A DNA stretch of 64,000 nt from JAKFEW01 sp036675505 (GTDB taxonomy: Bacteria; Cyanobacteriota; Sericytochromatia; S15B-MN24; JAQBPE01). The notes beneath the pieces were generated by a model that had not been told where the DNA came from, searched no databases, and worked only from the letters and a program-made list of their open reading frames with translations. The DNA is taken from positions 18,488 to 82,487 of the forward strand of contig JAKFEW010000060.1 of assembly GCA_036675505.1 (NCBI GenBank). Direction: 5' to 3'. Within the stretch, counting starts at the first letter, position 1; each line of letters starts with the position of its first letter. Of the stretch, positions 26,148 to 35,009 are shown one piece after another. Position numbers and translations under genes: made by a program.

Positions 26148-27524
26148 TCAGAGGCCCTGCACGCCCCGCTGGGCCTGCTCCGCGGCGAAGATCGGGGCGA
26201 AGATGTCCACGAGCTTCTGGATGGCCTCTTCGAAGGGCACGTGCTCTTCGACGCCTTGCTGGAGGTACATCCGCACCGGGTCGATCAGCTCCATCGCGAG
26301 ATCGATCTGGGGGTTCGAGCCGCGCTGGTACGCGCCGATGTTGATGAGGTCCTGCGCGCTCTTGTGGGTGGCGAGCACTTCGCGCAGCCAGCCGGCTGCC
26401 TTGCGGTGGGTCTCGTCGGTGATTTCGGGCATCACGCGGCTGACCGACTGCAGCACGTCGATCGCCGGGTAATGGTTCTGCTGCGCCAGCTCGCGGCTGA
26501 GGATCACGTGGCCGTCCAGGATGCCGCGGACCGCGTCGGAGATGGGCTCGTTGAAATCGTCGGCGTCGACGAGCACGGTGTAGAGGCCCGTGATCGAGCC
26601 GACCTGGCCGGTGCCGGCGCGCTCGAGCAGGCGCGGCAGGAGCGCGAAGACCGAGGGCGTGTAGCCCTTGGTGGCGGGCGGCTCGCCGATCGCGAGGCCG
26701 ACCTCGCGCTGGGCCATCGCGAACCGCGTGACCGAGTCCATCATCAGGATCACGTCGCGGCCCTGGTCGCGGAAGTGCTCGGCGATGGCGGTCGCGGTCA
26801 GCGCCGCCTTGATGCGTTGCAGCGCCGGCTGGTCGGAGGTGGCGACCACCACGACCGAGCGGGCGAGCCCCTCGGGACCGAGGTCGCGCTCGAGGAAGTC
26901 ACGCACTTCCCGGCCACGTTCGCCAACCAGGCAGATGACGTTGAGCTCCGCTTCGGTGTTGCGCGCGATCATGCCGAGCGTCGTCGATTTGCCGACGCCG
27001 GAGCCGGCGAAGATGCCCAGGCGCTGGCCGCGGCCGCAGGTGAGCAGGCCGTCGAGTGCGCGCACGCCGAGCGGCAGCGGCGTCTTGATGCGCGCGCGCA
27101 ACAGCGGGTTGGGCGGCGAGTTCTCGACCGACACGCGCGGCAGCCCGCGCAGCGGCGGGCCGCCGTCGATCGGGCGACCCAGGCCGTCGAGCACGCGGCC
27201 GAGCAAGGCGTCGCCGACGGGCACCGTGAGCGGCTTTCCGGTCGCCACGACCTCGGAGCCGGGCATGACGCCGCTCATCTCGCCGAGCGGCATCAGCAGG
27301 AGGCGATCGCCGCGGAAGCCGACCACCTCGGCGGCGATCGGCGCCTGGTTGGGGTCCGCGGCGATCAGGCAGACCTCACCCATGCGGGCTGCCGGCCCGT
27401 CCGACTCGACGACCAGCCCGACGATCTGCGCCACGCGCCCCTCGACCCGGATGGGGTCGAGCTCCTTGAGGAGGTCGAAGTGGCGCTTGAGCGGTGAGCC
27501 GCCGTCGACAGGACCGTCGGGCAC
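26148..27524 (-). CDS. fliI: Flagellum-specific ATP synthase FliI
   Basis: A 458-residue export ATPase of the flagellar type III system. Walker A is AGSGVGKST (173-181) and Walker B lies in DVILMMDSVTR. The pattern ATKGYTPSVFALLPRLLERAGTG is typical of FliI/YscN. It powers unloading of export substrates at the membrane base and binds FliH. The GTG start shares one base with the fliH stop (TAGTG). Last flagellar gene of the flgB operon. fliJ, usually next to fliI, is instead at 51627. Confidence 0.95.
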   Translation of the reverse strand: MPDGPVDGGSPLKRHFDLLKELDPIRVEGRVAQIVGLVVESDGPAARMGEVCLIAADPNQAPIAAEVVGFRGDRLLLMPLGEMSGVMPGSEVVATGKPLTVPVGDALLGRVLDGLGRPIDGGPPLRGLPRVSVENSPPNPLLRARIKTPLPLGVRALDGLLTCGRGQRLGIFAGSGVGKSTTLGMIARNTEAELNVICLVGERGREVRDFLERDLGPEGLARSVVVVATSDQPALQRIKAALTATAIAEHFRDQGRDVILMMDSVTRFAMAQREVGLAIGEPPATKGYTPSVFALLPRLLERAGTGQVGSITGLYTVLVDADDFNEPISDAVRGILDGHVILSRELAQQNHYPAIDVLQSVSRVMPEITDETHRKAAGWLREVLATHKSAQDLINIGAYQRGSNPQIDLAMELIDPVRMYLQQGVEEHVPFEEAIQKLVDIFAPIFAAEQAQRGVQGL

Positions 27525-29257
27525 TAGACTTGCTCGTACCAGGGCCGGTTGGACTTCTTGCGCTTGGCGCCGAGCATCTTGGCGAGCGCGTCGGTGGCCT
27601 TCTCGAGGCTGGGCTCGTCGGCGGGTTGGTCCGAGGGGGCCACGTAATCCTCGCCGGCGGGCCGCAGGCCGACGCCGCTGATGATCTGGTCGATCGTGCC
27701 GTCCTCGAGCGCGCCTTCCGGCAGCTCGAGCTCTTGTTTACCCTTGACCTTCTGGCCGAGGCGCGCGGCGAGCTTGTCGGCGGCGTCGCCGAGCACGGGC
27801 GGCGTCCAGACGAGCGAGTCGTTGGCGCCGATGTCGGTCCTGGGCAGGCTGACCTGGCGGACGATCGCCTCGAGCTCGGCGTCCTTGAGGCCGGCCTCGA
27901 ACTGGCGCAGCTCGAGCTCTTCCTCCATCGAGAGGACCGCTCGCCCGGCCTTGAGCTGGCCGAGCCGCGCCGCGAGCGCCTGCGCCGCCCGCTTGGACGG
28001 ATCGAGTTTCTCGCGCTCGGGGGTGGGGGCGGGAGCTTGAACCTCCTGCACCCTTTCGCTCCCCTCGGGGGAGGGGAGCTCCCCCGCAGGGGGTGAGAGG
28101 AGGTCTCTCGGCGCCTCGCGGGCCCCCTCACCCCCCTGCGGGGACCTCTCCCCATTTTCAGCCGCCCCACGAACCCGCCCGGAGAGGGGTAGGGATTCAG
28201 GTGGCGTGACCGCAGCAGCAGCCGCCGCCTGGGCCTGAGCCATCATGGCCTCCACCTCCGCCCGTGCAGCGGCCAACATCGCCTCGGCCCGCGTCGCCGC
28301 CTCCACCGTCGGGTCCGGCCCCTGCGCGACCGGGCGGGCGATCGCGCGCGGAATGCGCGCCTCGACCACCGGCTGCGGCATCGGGCGGGCCTCCACCGAC
28401 GCGACAGTGCCGCTGCGGCCCAGCGCGCGGATCGCGGCCAGCACCACGGGGTCCATCTCGCCGCCCTCGTCCACGCCCACGCGCACGTCGAGCATCGCGG
28501 CCGCGACCTCGGCGAGCTGCGTGCCCAGCCGCGCATCGACCATGCCCGAGCGCGTGTCGACCATGCAGCCGCCCAGGCCCACGGCCGGGTCGTTCACGAT
28601 GTCGATCTGGGCGAGGCCGTCGACGCTCAGCAGCAGCTGCTGCTTGGCTGCGAGGATCGCGTCGCGATCGAGGGGGTGGACCCGCAGGCGCACCTGGGTC
28701 TTGTCGGTGATGTGCTTGAGCGCGGCCTCCGCGAGCGGCACCGCGGCCGCGCGGCCATGGCCGAGCTCGATCGCGAGCAGCTTCTGGGCGATGATGATCG
28801 CGAGCTTGGCGAGTTCGTGGGCGTGGCGCTCCTGGGCTTCCTCACGGGCCCTGTCGAAGGCCGTCACCGCCTCGGCGAGCTGGGCGATGCGCCCGGCCTG
28901 CTCGGCCAGCGCCGCATGCTCGCCTTCCTGGCGGCCCAACGAGAGGCCTTCGGCATAGCCTTCCTCCCGGCCGCGCTCACAGGCGCCCTCGCGGATGGCC
29001 TGGGCCTCTTGCATCGCCTGCTGGCGGAGCGCTTCGGCCTCCTGGCGGGCGAGCACGACGATCGTGTCGGCCTCGGCCTCGGCCGCGGCGATGCGAGGGT
29101 CGGTGCCCGGCGCCTCGGGGATGGCCGCCTCGGCGCTTTCGCCCCGCGGGCCCTCGAACATCGGCAGCATGTCCGGATGAGGAAACGGCGGGGCCTTGAT
29201 CGTAAAGGTCCCATCCTCGAAATGCGACGACTTGATGATCTTCGGCATGATGCGCAT
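27524..29257 (-). CDS. fliH: FliH export-ATPase regulator with a long C-terminal extension
   Basis: A 577-residue protein, more than twice the usual FliH length. Residues 1-257 are a normal FliH: MPKIIKS-type N-terminus, long acidic coiled coil (QEAEALRQQAMQEAQAIREG), then the V-type-E-subunit-like domain ending VDTRSGMVDARLGTQLAEV. About 320 extra residues follow: Ala/Glu-rich, a low-complexity segment coded by a palindromic repeat (28073-28153), then a conserved-looking acidic region and a basic tail (LGAKRKKSNRPWYEQV). Start 29257 is chosen over 29266 and 29248 from AGGTGG 5 bases upstream. No stop or frameshift interrupts it. Confidence 0.88.
   Translation of the reverse strand: MRIMPKIIKSSHFEDGTFTIKAPPFPHPDMLPMFEGPRGESAEAAIPEAPGTDPRIAAAEAEADTIVVLARQEAEALRQQAMQEAQAIREGACERGREEGYAEGLSLGRQEGEHAALAEQAGRIAQLAEAVTAFDRAREEAQERHAHELAKLAIIIAQKLLAIELGHGRAAAVPLAEAALKHITDKTQVRLRVHPLDRDAILAAKQQLLLSVDGLAQIDIVNDPAVGLGGCMVDTRSGMVDARLGTQLAEVAAAMLDVRVGVDEGGEMDPVVLAAIRALGRSGTVASVEARPMPQPVVEARIPRAIARPVAQGPDPTVEAATRAEAMLAAARAEVEAMMAQAQAAAAAAVTPPESLPLSGRVRGAAENGERSPQGGEGAREAPRDLLSPPAGELPSPEGSERVQEVQAPAPTPEREKLDPSKRAAQALAARLGQLKAGRAVLSMEEELELRQFEAGLKDAELEAIVRQVSLPRTDIGANDSLVWTPPVLGDAADKLAARLGQKVKGKQELELPEGALEDGTIDQIISGVGLRPAGEDYVAPSDQPADEPSLEKATDALAKMLGAKRKKSNRPWYEQV
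28073..28153. repeat. Palindromic repeat inserted in frame in fliH
   Basis: Two arms of about 28 bases, 28073-28100 and about 28125-28153, are near-perfect reverse complements (both centre on CCCCGCAGGGGG next to a GAGGGG or CTCTCCCC run). A shorter palindrome (CCCCTCGGGGGAGGGG) lies just left of them. This layout is that of widespread intergenic palindromic repeats, but here it lies inside fliH with the frame intact, coding a Gly/Arg/Ser/Pro-rich linker about residues 355-405. Confidence 0.6.
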
Positions 29258-29315
29258 GCGAACCACCTGCGCCCGCGAGGGCGGCTAGCGAAGGGACAGG
29301 GACGGGAACGGTCGG

Positions 29316-30347
29316 CTAGAAAATGAGCTCGTCCTGGCCGCCGCGGCCGATGACGATTTCGCCCATCTCTTCGAGCTTGCGGATCTGCGCGACGATCTTC
29401 TGCTGGACCTCTTCGATGTCGCGCAGGCGCACCGGGCCCATGTAATCGAGCTCGTCCTTGATGATGCCGGCCATGCGCTCGGACATGTTCTTGAAGACCT
29501 TGTTCTTCACCTCGTCGTTGGCGGCCTTGAGCGCGAGCGCGAGCTCGCGCGTGTCCACTTCCTTGAGGACGCGCTGGATCGAGCGGTCGTCGAGCATGAC
29601 GATGTCCTCGAAGACGAACATGAGCTTCTTGACCTCTTCCGCGAGGTCCGGGTTCTGCTCCTCGAGCGCTTCGATGATGGTCTTCTCGGTCGAGCGGTCG
29701 GCGCGGTTGAGCACCTCGACGAGGCTCTTGATGCCGCCGGCGTTGAAGTAGTCCTGCGTCACGACGGCGCTGAACTTCCGCTCGAGGATCTTCTCGACCT
29801 CGCGGATGATGGCCGGGGAGGTCCGGTCCATCAGCGCGATGCGGGCGGCGACGTCCGCCTGGGCCTCCGGGTTCAGCCCGCCGATGATCAGGGCCGCCTG
29901 CTCGGGCTTGAGGTAAGCGCAAATCAGGGCGATCGTCTGCGGGTGCTCGTTCTGGATGAAGTTGAGCAGCTGGTTGGGGTCGATGCGGCGCAGGAACTCG
30001 AACGGCATCGTGGCCAGCGAGTCCGACAGGCGCGAGAGGATCTCCGCCGCCTTGTCGTTGCCCAGGGCCTTCGACAGCAGCTCCCTGGCATACTCCACGC
30101 CGCCGTTGTTGATGTACATCGACGCCTGGTAGAGATCGTAGAACTCCTCGATCACCGCGCGGGTGACGTCGGGCTCGATCTTGCCCATGTTGGCGATTTC
30201 CATCGCCAGCTGCTCGAGGTCGTCCTGGTCGCCGATCGACTTGAGGATCTCGCTGGACACGTCGTGCCCGAGCGTGATCATCAGGATCGCCGCCTTTTCG
30301 CGTCCCGTGAGCTGGTTGAAGGATTTCTTCTTCTTGCCTACGACCAT
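29316..30347 (-). CDS. fliG: Flagellar motor switch protein FliG
   Basis: A 343-residue C-ring protein linking FliF to FliM and contacting MotA. The N-terminal domain begins SFNQLTGREKAAILMITLG; the middle domain has NEHPQTIALICAYLKPEQAA (the EHPQ motif); the C-terminal torque domain has MFVFEDIVMLDDRSIQRVL, with the charged residues expected for stator contact. Length is normal. It lies 6 bases after fliF. Near-certain assignment. Confidence 0.97.
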   Translation of the reverse strand: MVVGKKKKSFNQLTGREKAAILMITLGHDVSSEILKSIGDQDDLEQLAMEIANMGKIEPDVTRAVIEEFYDLYQASMYINNGGVEYARELLSKALGNDKAAEILSRLSDSLATMPFEFLRRIDPNQLLNFIQNEHPQTIALICAYLKPEQAALIIGGLNPEAQADVAARIALMDRTSPAIIREVEKILERKFSAVVTQDYFNAGGIKSLVEVLNRADRSTEKTIIEALEEQNPDLAEEVKKLMFVFEDIVMLDDRSIQRVLKEVDTRELALALKAANDEVKNKVFKNMSERMAGIIKDELDYMGPVRLRDIEEVQQKIVAQIRKLEEMGEIVIGRGGQDELIF

Positions 30348-30353
30348 AATCCG

Positions 30354-32012
30354 CTATTCGTCCTCGTTGACCCAGGCGCGGACCAGCTTGACGGCGTCCT
30401 TCGGGTTCTGCCTGATGAAGTTCGCCAGCTCACGCTGCATGTCGCTGAGACGCTGCTCGTCGGGCGAGGGCATCGGCAGGGCGACCAGGTCGTCGCCACC
30501 GATCTCCTCGTCGATGAGGGTGATGCCGAGGTCGTCGGCGGGGAGGCGCGGCAGCGACTCCTCGATTTCCTGGATCTCCTCCTGGCGGCGGCGGCGGAAC
30601 GAGCCGAGGAACAGGAAGAGCGCGATGAGGGCCACGAGGCACGCGGCGCCGAGCGTGAACATCCGGAACCACCAGGCCTGGTTGCGGGCGGCGGCGTCGG
30701 CATCGGCCTCGGCGCGCGCGGCGGTCGTGTTGAAGGCCATCGCGGTGACGACGACCTTGTTGTCGACGTCGGCGATGCCGGCGGACCGCGCGATCATGTT
30801 CGCGAGGTCGCGGCGCTCCTGTTGAAGGCGCGCGTCGTACTGCGCCTGCGGCACGGCCGCGGGCCGGGGGCGGGGGTTGTACGCCACCGAGATGGTGGTG
30901 TCGCGGAGCAGCGCGGGCTCCTTGATGCGACGCTGGACTTCCTTGTTGGTGTTGTAGTTGCGGGTGTACTCGTTGTTGGAGTAGACGCCGTTCTGGCCGT
31001 TGGCGTTGGTGCCCTGGTAACCGGGCTCGCCGGTGTTTGTCACGACGCCCGGCGTGCCGCCGTCGCCGGCCATCTGGCCGTTGTACTGCTCGTTCTTGCC
31101 CTTTTCCGAGAGCATGATGCCGCCCGTGCCGCCGGCGATCGAGGGGGCGTACATCTCGGCGTTCGTCTCGAACTGCGAGAAGTCCCACACCGTGTTCACG
31201 CGCACGACCGAGTTCTCCTGGCCGAGCACGGTGTCGAGCTGGGCCTGGATGCGGCGCTCGAGGTCGCGCTCGTACTTCTTCTTGAGCTCGAGCTGGCGCT
31301 GCGAGAGGTCGGTGCCGGCGAGGTTCTTGGGATCGAGCTTCGCCATCTCTTCGGTGTAGTCGCGGCCGTTGGTGTCGGTCACGAAGACCTGGTCCTGCGC
31401 GAGCCGGGGCACGGCCTTGGCGACCAGGTGCTGGATCGTCCGAACCTGGGCGATCTCGAGCTTGGCGATCGCGTCCATCGTGAGGAGCACCGAGGCCGTG
31501 GTGGACTGCTCGTCCTCGACGAAGAGCGATTCCTTCGGGATGACGATGTGGACGCGCGCCTTCTCGACGCCGTCGATCGCCTCGATCGTCCGCGACAGCT
31601 CGCCCTCGAGGCCGCGCTGGTAGTTCAGCTTGCGCTCGAAGTCGGTGGCGGTCCAGTTGCCGGTGCCGTTGAAGAGCTCCTGGAAGCCGACGGTGCCGCC
31701 CGAAGGCAGGCCGTCGCCCGCGAGCGCGAGGCGGGTCTCATGGACCTCCGCGGAGGGCACTTCGATCGCGCCGCCATTCATGCGGTACGGGACGTTGCGC
31801 TCCTTGAGCTTGCCGATGATCTCGCCCGCGTCCTTGTCGGACAGCTTCGTGTAGAGCGTGACGTAGGCCGGTTGCTGGGCCCAGACCGTCAGGCCGACGA
31901 GCAAGACGACCGCCGCGGCGCTGATGCCGGCGACCAGCATGCGCTGCGCGCCGCTCATCTGTTCCCAGAGGCGTCGCGCGTCGTCTACAAGCTGTCGGAA
32001 GAACTCGTTCAT
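30354..32012 (-). CDS. fliF: Flagellar MS-ring protein FliF
   Basis: A 552-residue membrane ring protein. An N-terminal TM helix (about 22-42, MLVAGISAAAVVLLVGLTVW) is followed by ring-building motifs (PYRMNGGAIEVPSAEVHETRLALAGDGLP), and a second TM at about 434-454 (LGAACLVALIALFLFLG) precedes the cytoplasmic FliG-binding tail ending in LVRAWVNEDE. Start ATG 32012 is preferred over GTG 32015. Sits between fliE and fliG in the operon order flgB-flgC-fliE-fliF-fliG-fliH-fliI. Confidence 0.97.
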   Translation of the reverse strand: MNEFFRQLVDDARRLWEQMSGAQRMLVAGISAAAVVLLVGLTVWAQQPAYVTLYTKLSDKDAGEIIGKLKERNVPYRMNGGAIEVPSAEVHETRLALAGDGLPSGGTVGFQELFNGTGNWTATDFERKLNYQRGLEGELSRTIEAIDGVEKARVHIVIPKESLFVEDEQSTTASVLLTMDAIAKLEIAQVRTIQHLVAKAVPRLAQDQVFVTDTNGRDYTEEMAKLDPKNLAGTDLSQRQLELKKKYERDLERRIQAQLDTVLGQENSVVRVNTVWDFSQFETNAEMYAPSIAGGTGGIMLSEKGKNEQYNGQMAGDGGTPGVVTNTGEPGYQGTNANGQNGVYSNNEYTRNYNTNKEVQRRIKEPALLRDTTISVAYNPRPRPAAVPQAQYDARLQQERRDLANMIARSAGIADVDNKVVVTAMAFNTTAARAEADADAAARNQAWWFRMFTLGAACLVALIALFLFLGSFRRRRQEEIQEIEESLPRLPADDLGITLIDEEIGGDDLVALPMPSPDEQRLSDMQRELANFIRQNPKDAVKLVRAWVNEDE

Positions 32013-32033
32013 CACACCGCTCGGGTTGGAGGG

Positions 32034-32558
32034 TTAGACCTGCATCCGCAGGACGTCCTGGTAGGCTTCCACCATCTTGTTGCGGACCTGGAGCGTGAGC
32101 TGCATGGCCACGCTCGCCTTTTCGGCGGCGATCATGACGTCGTGCAGGTCCACGTCCCCGCCGATGGCGGCCTCGTTCGCGAGCGTCTCGGAAGCCTTGG
32201 CCAACCGGTTGGTCTGGTCGAGGCCTTCCTTGAGCGGCGCGAGGAAGGAGAAGGGGTTGGCCCCGGCTTGTTGAGCTTCGCTCTGGCCGGGGACGCGCAG
32301 GCCATCGGGGTTGACCGCGCCGGGGAACTCGATCGATCCCTTGAAGGGTTGCGCGAGGTCGGTGGCGGGGGCGATCAGCGGCCGGACCTCCATCGCCGTG
32401 GGCAGCCCGAGGCGGGCCGCCGCGCGGTCGTCGCCGGTCATGAGGCCGTCGTACATCTTGCCGAACGAGCCGGGGGCGGTGGGGTTCGGGCCCGAAGGCG
32501 CAGGGGGGAGGAGCGGCAGCTCCAGCCGGCCGACGCCGGCAGCAGGGACGGGCAACAT
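32034..32558 (-). CDS. fliE: Flagellar hook-basal body protein FliE, extended N-terminus
   Basis: A 174-residue protein; usual FliE is about 100. The C-terminal 90 residues are canonical (NPFSFLAPLKEGLDQTNRLA, then GDVDLHDVMIAAEKASVAMQ and LQVRNKMVEAYQDVLRMQV). The first 85 residues are Pro/Ala-rich and unlike known FliE. It joins the MS ring to the proximal rod. The ATG lies 4 bases after the flgC stop. A later internal start would give the normal length, but no better ribosome binding site is evident. Confidence 0.92.
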   Translation of the reverse strand: MLPVPAAGVGRLELPLLPPAPSGPNPTAPGSFGKMYDGLMTGDDRAAARLGLPTAMEVRPLIAPATDLAQPFKGSIEFPGAVNPDGLRVPGQSEAQQAGANPFSFLAPLKEGLDQTNRLAKASETLANEAAIGGDVDLHDVMIAAEKASVAMQLTLQVRNKMVEAYQDVLRMQV

Positions 32559-32562
32559 CAGC

Positions 32563-32985
32563 CTAGATCTCCAGAGCCTTGGCGGCCATGCCCTTGACCG
32601 CGTTGATCACGGTCACGTTGGCCTCGTAGGAGCGCGTCGCGGAGATCATGTCGGTCATTTCTTGCACGGTGTTCACGTTGGGAAACGCCACGTAACCGTC
32701 CTGGTTCGCGCTCGGGTGCTCAGGGTCGTAGACGAGCCGGAAAGGGCTCTCGTCCTTGAGGACCTTGGTGACGCGGACGCCCAGGGGGGTCATCTTGGTC
32801 TTGCCGTCGATGTCGCGCTGGAATTGCTCGCGCGATTCGAACACGACCATCTGGCGGCGATACGCGTCGCCGGGCTTGGCGCCGGTCGAGTTCGCGTTCG
32901 CGAGGTTGTTGGCGATGACGTCCATGCGCAGCCGCTGGGCCGTGAGGCCGGAGGCGCTGGCGTGAAGGCTGTCGAAGAAGCTCAT
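32563..32985 (-). CDS. flgC: Flagellar basal-body rod protein FlgC
   Basis: A 140-residue proximal rod protein. The N-terminal rod motif LTAQRLRMDVIANNLANANS and the C-terminal NVNTVQEMTDMISATRSYEANVTVINAVK are standard. AGAGAGG lies upstream of ATG 32985. Second gene of the operon after flgB. Exported by the flagellar type III system without a cleaved signal peptide. Confidence 0.97.
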   Translation of the reverse strand: MSFFDSLHASASGLTAQRLRMDVIANNLANANSTGAKPGDAYRRQMVVFESREQFQRDIDGKTKMTPLGVRVTKVLKDESPFRLVYDPEHPSANQDGYVAFPNVNTVQEMTDMISATRSYEANVTVINAVKGMAAKALEI

Positions 32986-33003
32986 GGCTGATTTGCCTCT
33001 CTA

Positions 33004-33450
33004 CTACCGGATTTCCCGCAGCATCGACTTAAGGCCGTCGAACTTGTTGCGGGCGAGCGTCGCCATCGTGTTGTACCGGAGGTTGGTCTCTGCGAGCTTC
33101 GCCATCTCGGCGTCGACGTCGACGTTGTTGCCGTCGACGCGGTAGGTCTCGTCAGTCACCTGGTTGAGCGTGGCGTGGACGCCGTCCAGGCCCTCGGCGA
33201 GCGGCCCCACGCTGAAGTGGCGGCCATTGGTGACCTGCATCGGCAGGTCGATTTCCGACTCTGAGCCGCGGGCGCTTGACCCATCAGCTTTGATGGCCGC
33301 GCGGAGCTGCTGCTCGTACGCGACCTCCATGCGCTTGTACCTGGGCGTATCGACATTGGCGATGTTCTCGCCGATGACGCGCTGGCGCGCGCCGAGGCCA
33401 TGCATGGCCTTCGCGATGACATTGACGTTGCCGAACAGGGAATCCAGCAA
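33004..33450 (-). CDS. flgB: Flagellar basal-body rod protein FlgB
   Basis: A 148-residue rod protein starting the operon. The motif RQRVIGENIANVDTPRYKRMEV near the N-terminus and DAEMAKLAETNLRYNTMATL at the C-terminus are typical. It begins at TTG (or the next codon CTG) with AAAGGTAGG upstream, an unusual start that may keep translation low. A sigma-70-like promoter lies about 75 bases upstream. Confidence 0.95.
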   Translation of the reverse strand: MLDSLFGNVNVIAKAMHGLGARQRVIGENIANVDTPRYKRMEVAYEQQLRAAIKADGSSARGSESEIDLPMQVTNGRHFSVGPLAEGLDGVHATLNQVTDETYRVDGNNVDVDAEMAKLAETNLRYNTMATLARNKFDGLKSMLREIR

Positions 33451-33657
33451 AGGTGCCTACCTTTCGAGCTGCCACGGAGCCGCGACAGAGTCCGGGATGC
33501 GGCGCCCATCGTAGCAAGGGGGATTATGTGTTAGATAGGAAACCCGTCACAAATCGGCCCATGCTGCTTATACCCGGCACTTGAGCGCCGGGAGGAGCTG
33601 ATAGGACGGGCGATGTAAAGATTTACGAAGCTGGCAAGCGGCCTGTAATGCGGGTCC
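33451..33657. other. Intergenic region between fliT-like and flgB (207 bases)
   Basis: No coding frame with good support. It contains the flgB promoter and a small stem-loop (CCCGGC, 33573-33578, with GCCGGG, 33587-33592). A GCCGATTT sequence on the minus strand lacks a TAAA at the right distance, so it is not called a sigma-28 site. Confidence 0.5.
33523..33552 (-). promoter_or_regulatory. Promoter of the flgB-fliI operon (sigma-70 type)
   Basis: On the minus strand TTGTGA (33547-33552) and CATAAT (33523-33528) are separated by 18 bases; CATAAT matches the -10 consensus at five of six bases. Leader to the TTG start would be about 65 bases. Confidence 0.5.
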
Positions 33658-34023
33658 CTAGCTGCTTCGGTCGATGAAATAGCTCTGCGGCAGGGCTTCG
33701 CTCGCATAGGCGTGAAGCGCGTTCACGCCTTGCTGCACCTTTGCCAGCTCATCCTGTGCCTGTGCGGCTTGGAGGGTCGCGAGCTCACTGATCTTGGCGT
33801 CGTCTGCCAAGATCTGGCGGATGAGATCCTGGATCTCAGCCAGGCGAGCCTCGTCGAGCGTCGCCATTTCGGCCTCGCGGCTGCGGACCTTCTCGAAGAC
33901 GCGTTCGCGCGCCTCACCCGCCTGCGTCAGGCCTTCCAGATCGTCGGCCGCCAGCGCGTCGAGCTGGCGCCGCGCGGCCTCGCGGAGGGAGCGGTAGAGA
34001 AACGCGAGGTCCGAGGCGGGCAT
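33658..34023 (-). CDS. fliT: FliT-like flagellar chaperone
   Basis: A 121-residue, almost fully helical and acidic protein (LREAARRQLDALAADDLEGL, RLAEIQDLIRQILADDAKI). Such small helical proteins directly after fliS are commonly FliT-type chaperones for the cap protein FliD. Sequence signature alone is weak, so the call rests on size, helix content and position 4 bases after fliS. fliD is not in the window. Confidence 0.6.
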   Translation of the reverse strand: MPASDLAFLYRSLREAARRQLDALAADDLEGLTQAGEARERVFEKVRSREAEMATLDEARLAEIQDLIRQILADDAKISELATLQAAQAQDELAKVQQGVNALHAYASEALPQSYFIDRSS

Positions 34024-34027
34024 CGAC

Positions 34028-34426
34028 TCAGGCAGCGCCGGAGTTGTAGGGCTGGCCGGCCGTGTTCTTCACAGCCTCGACCCACGCCTCGCGCAGCGTG
34101 CGCAGGTGGCCGACGATTTCCTTCACGCCGGTGACGTCGCGCTTGATGTTCGAGTTCACCAGCCGCCAGTTCATGTAGTCGTAGAGCTGGTAGAGGTTCT
34201 TGGCGATGTCGCCCGCGTCGTAGTTCAAGCTGACGATCAGCTCGGTGATGATGTCCTGGGCGCGCAAGTTGAACTTGTGCGCGTCGGCCCATCGCTGCTG
34301 CTCGAGCGCGATCTGGGCCTGGACCAGGAAGCGGATCGCACCGTCGTAGAGCATCAGCAGGAGCTTGCCCTGGCTGGCGCTCTCGATGTTCGCCTCGTGG
34401 TACTGCTGATAGGGATTCGCAATCAT
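34028..34426 (-). CDS. fliS: Flagellin chaperone FliS
   Basis: A 132-residue helical chaperone. NPYQQYHEANIESASQGKLLLMLYDGAIRFLVQA is the family signature, with VSLNYDAGDIAKNLYQLYDYMNWRL as the central helices. It binds the flagellin C-terminus before export. GAGGAG lies upstream of ATG 34426. It is placed between flaG and a fliT-like gene under a probable sigma-28 promoter. Upstream of it is a stem-loop at about 34509-34522. Confidence 0.95.
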   Translation of the reverse strand: MIANPYQQYHEANIESASQGKLLLMLYDGAIRFLVQAQIALEQQRWADAHKFNLRAQDIITELIVSLNYDAGDIAKNLYQLYDYMNWRLVNSNIKRDVTGVKEIVGHLRTLREAWVEAVKNTAGQPYNSGAA

Positions 34427-34546
34427 CCGCGTCTCCTCACGGCCACCGCACGGCGGCACCGATCCCCTGGTCGATCCTATACCCTGATTCCCGTGTTCAT
34501 CGCTGGCGCCGGCTTTCGCCGGGATTGCCGAACGATTACGACTTTG

Positions 34547-34879
34547 TTACGTCTGGACGTCGACTTGCATGCCGGAGAGCTCCTGGAGCTTGGCCATCAT
34601 GTCGAGGAAGTGCGTGTCCGGGAACTCCCGGATGATCTCCATGCTCTTCGGATCGACGATCCGCACGACGATGCGGTTCGAGCCCTCATGCACGGCGAAG
34701 CGCACGCTGTCGTTGTCCCGCCGCAAGGTGTCGTTGGCCCGCTCGATGGCGGCGTCCAGCTGCTCGCGCGTGACCAGCGGCGAGCTGGCCAGCTCCGGCG
34801 GCGGCGCCGCCGGGGCTTGAGGCTGGCTGACGTGCATGCTCGCCGGGCTGACGGGGCTGAAAGTGGAGTTGATGTTCAT
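34547..34879 (-). CDS. flaG: FlaG family flagellar protein
   Basis: A 110-residue protein: a Pro/Ala-rich first third, then LDAAIERANDTLRRDNDSVR, RIVVRIVDPKSMEIIREFPD, a strong FlaG pattern. FlaG affects filament length in other bacteria. First gene of the flaG-fliS-fliT-like operon. A sigma-28 site lies 52-79 bases before its ATG, as expected for a late flagellar gene. Confidence 0.9.
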   Translation of the reverse strand: MNINSTFSPVSPASMHVSQPQAPAAPPPELASSPLVTREQLDAAIERANDTLRRDNDSVRFAVHEGSNRIVVRIVDPKSMEIIREFPDTHFLDMMAKLQELSGMQVDVQT

Positions 34880-34930
34880 GGACCTCTCCTGGCGCAGTCG
34901 CCGGAGCCATCGCAGGGTTTCCCACGGTTA

Positions 34931-34958
34931 CCATCGGTAGGTCGCATGCCGGACTTTA
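34931..34958 (-). promoter_or_regulatory. Candidate sigma-28 (FliA) promoter of flaG-fliS-fliT-like
   Basis: On the minus strand, TAAA (34955-34958), 16 bases, then ACCGATGG (34931-34938) matches the FliA consensus TAAA/GCCGATAA at the core. Identical spacing occurs at 52105 and 53737. Confidence 0.55.
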
Positions 34959-35009
34959 GGGGAGCGCGAAACAATTTTGCGATCCCGATCACGTTCACGC
35001 CGCGCGGGG

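Noticed and set aside
29943..32597. An 884-codon open frame opposite fliG-fliF-fliE
   Set aside because: Spans three certain genes on the other strand and reads as low-complexity Leu/Val/Gly/Arg; no motif.
33560..33567. GCCGATTT on the minus strand upstream of flgB as a sigma-28 site
   Set aside because: No TAAA lies 15-16 bases upstream; the TTGTGA-N18-CATAAT promoter fits better.
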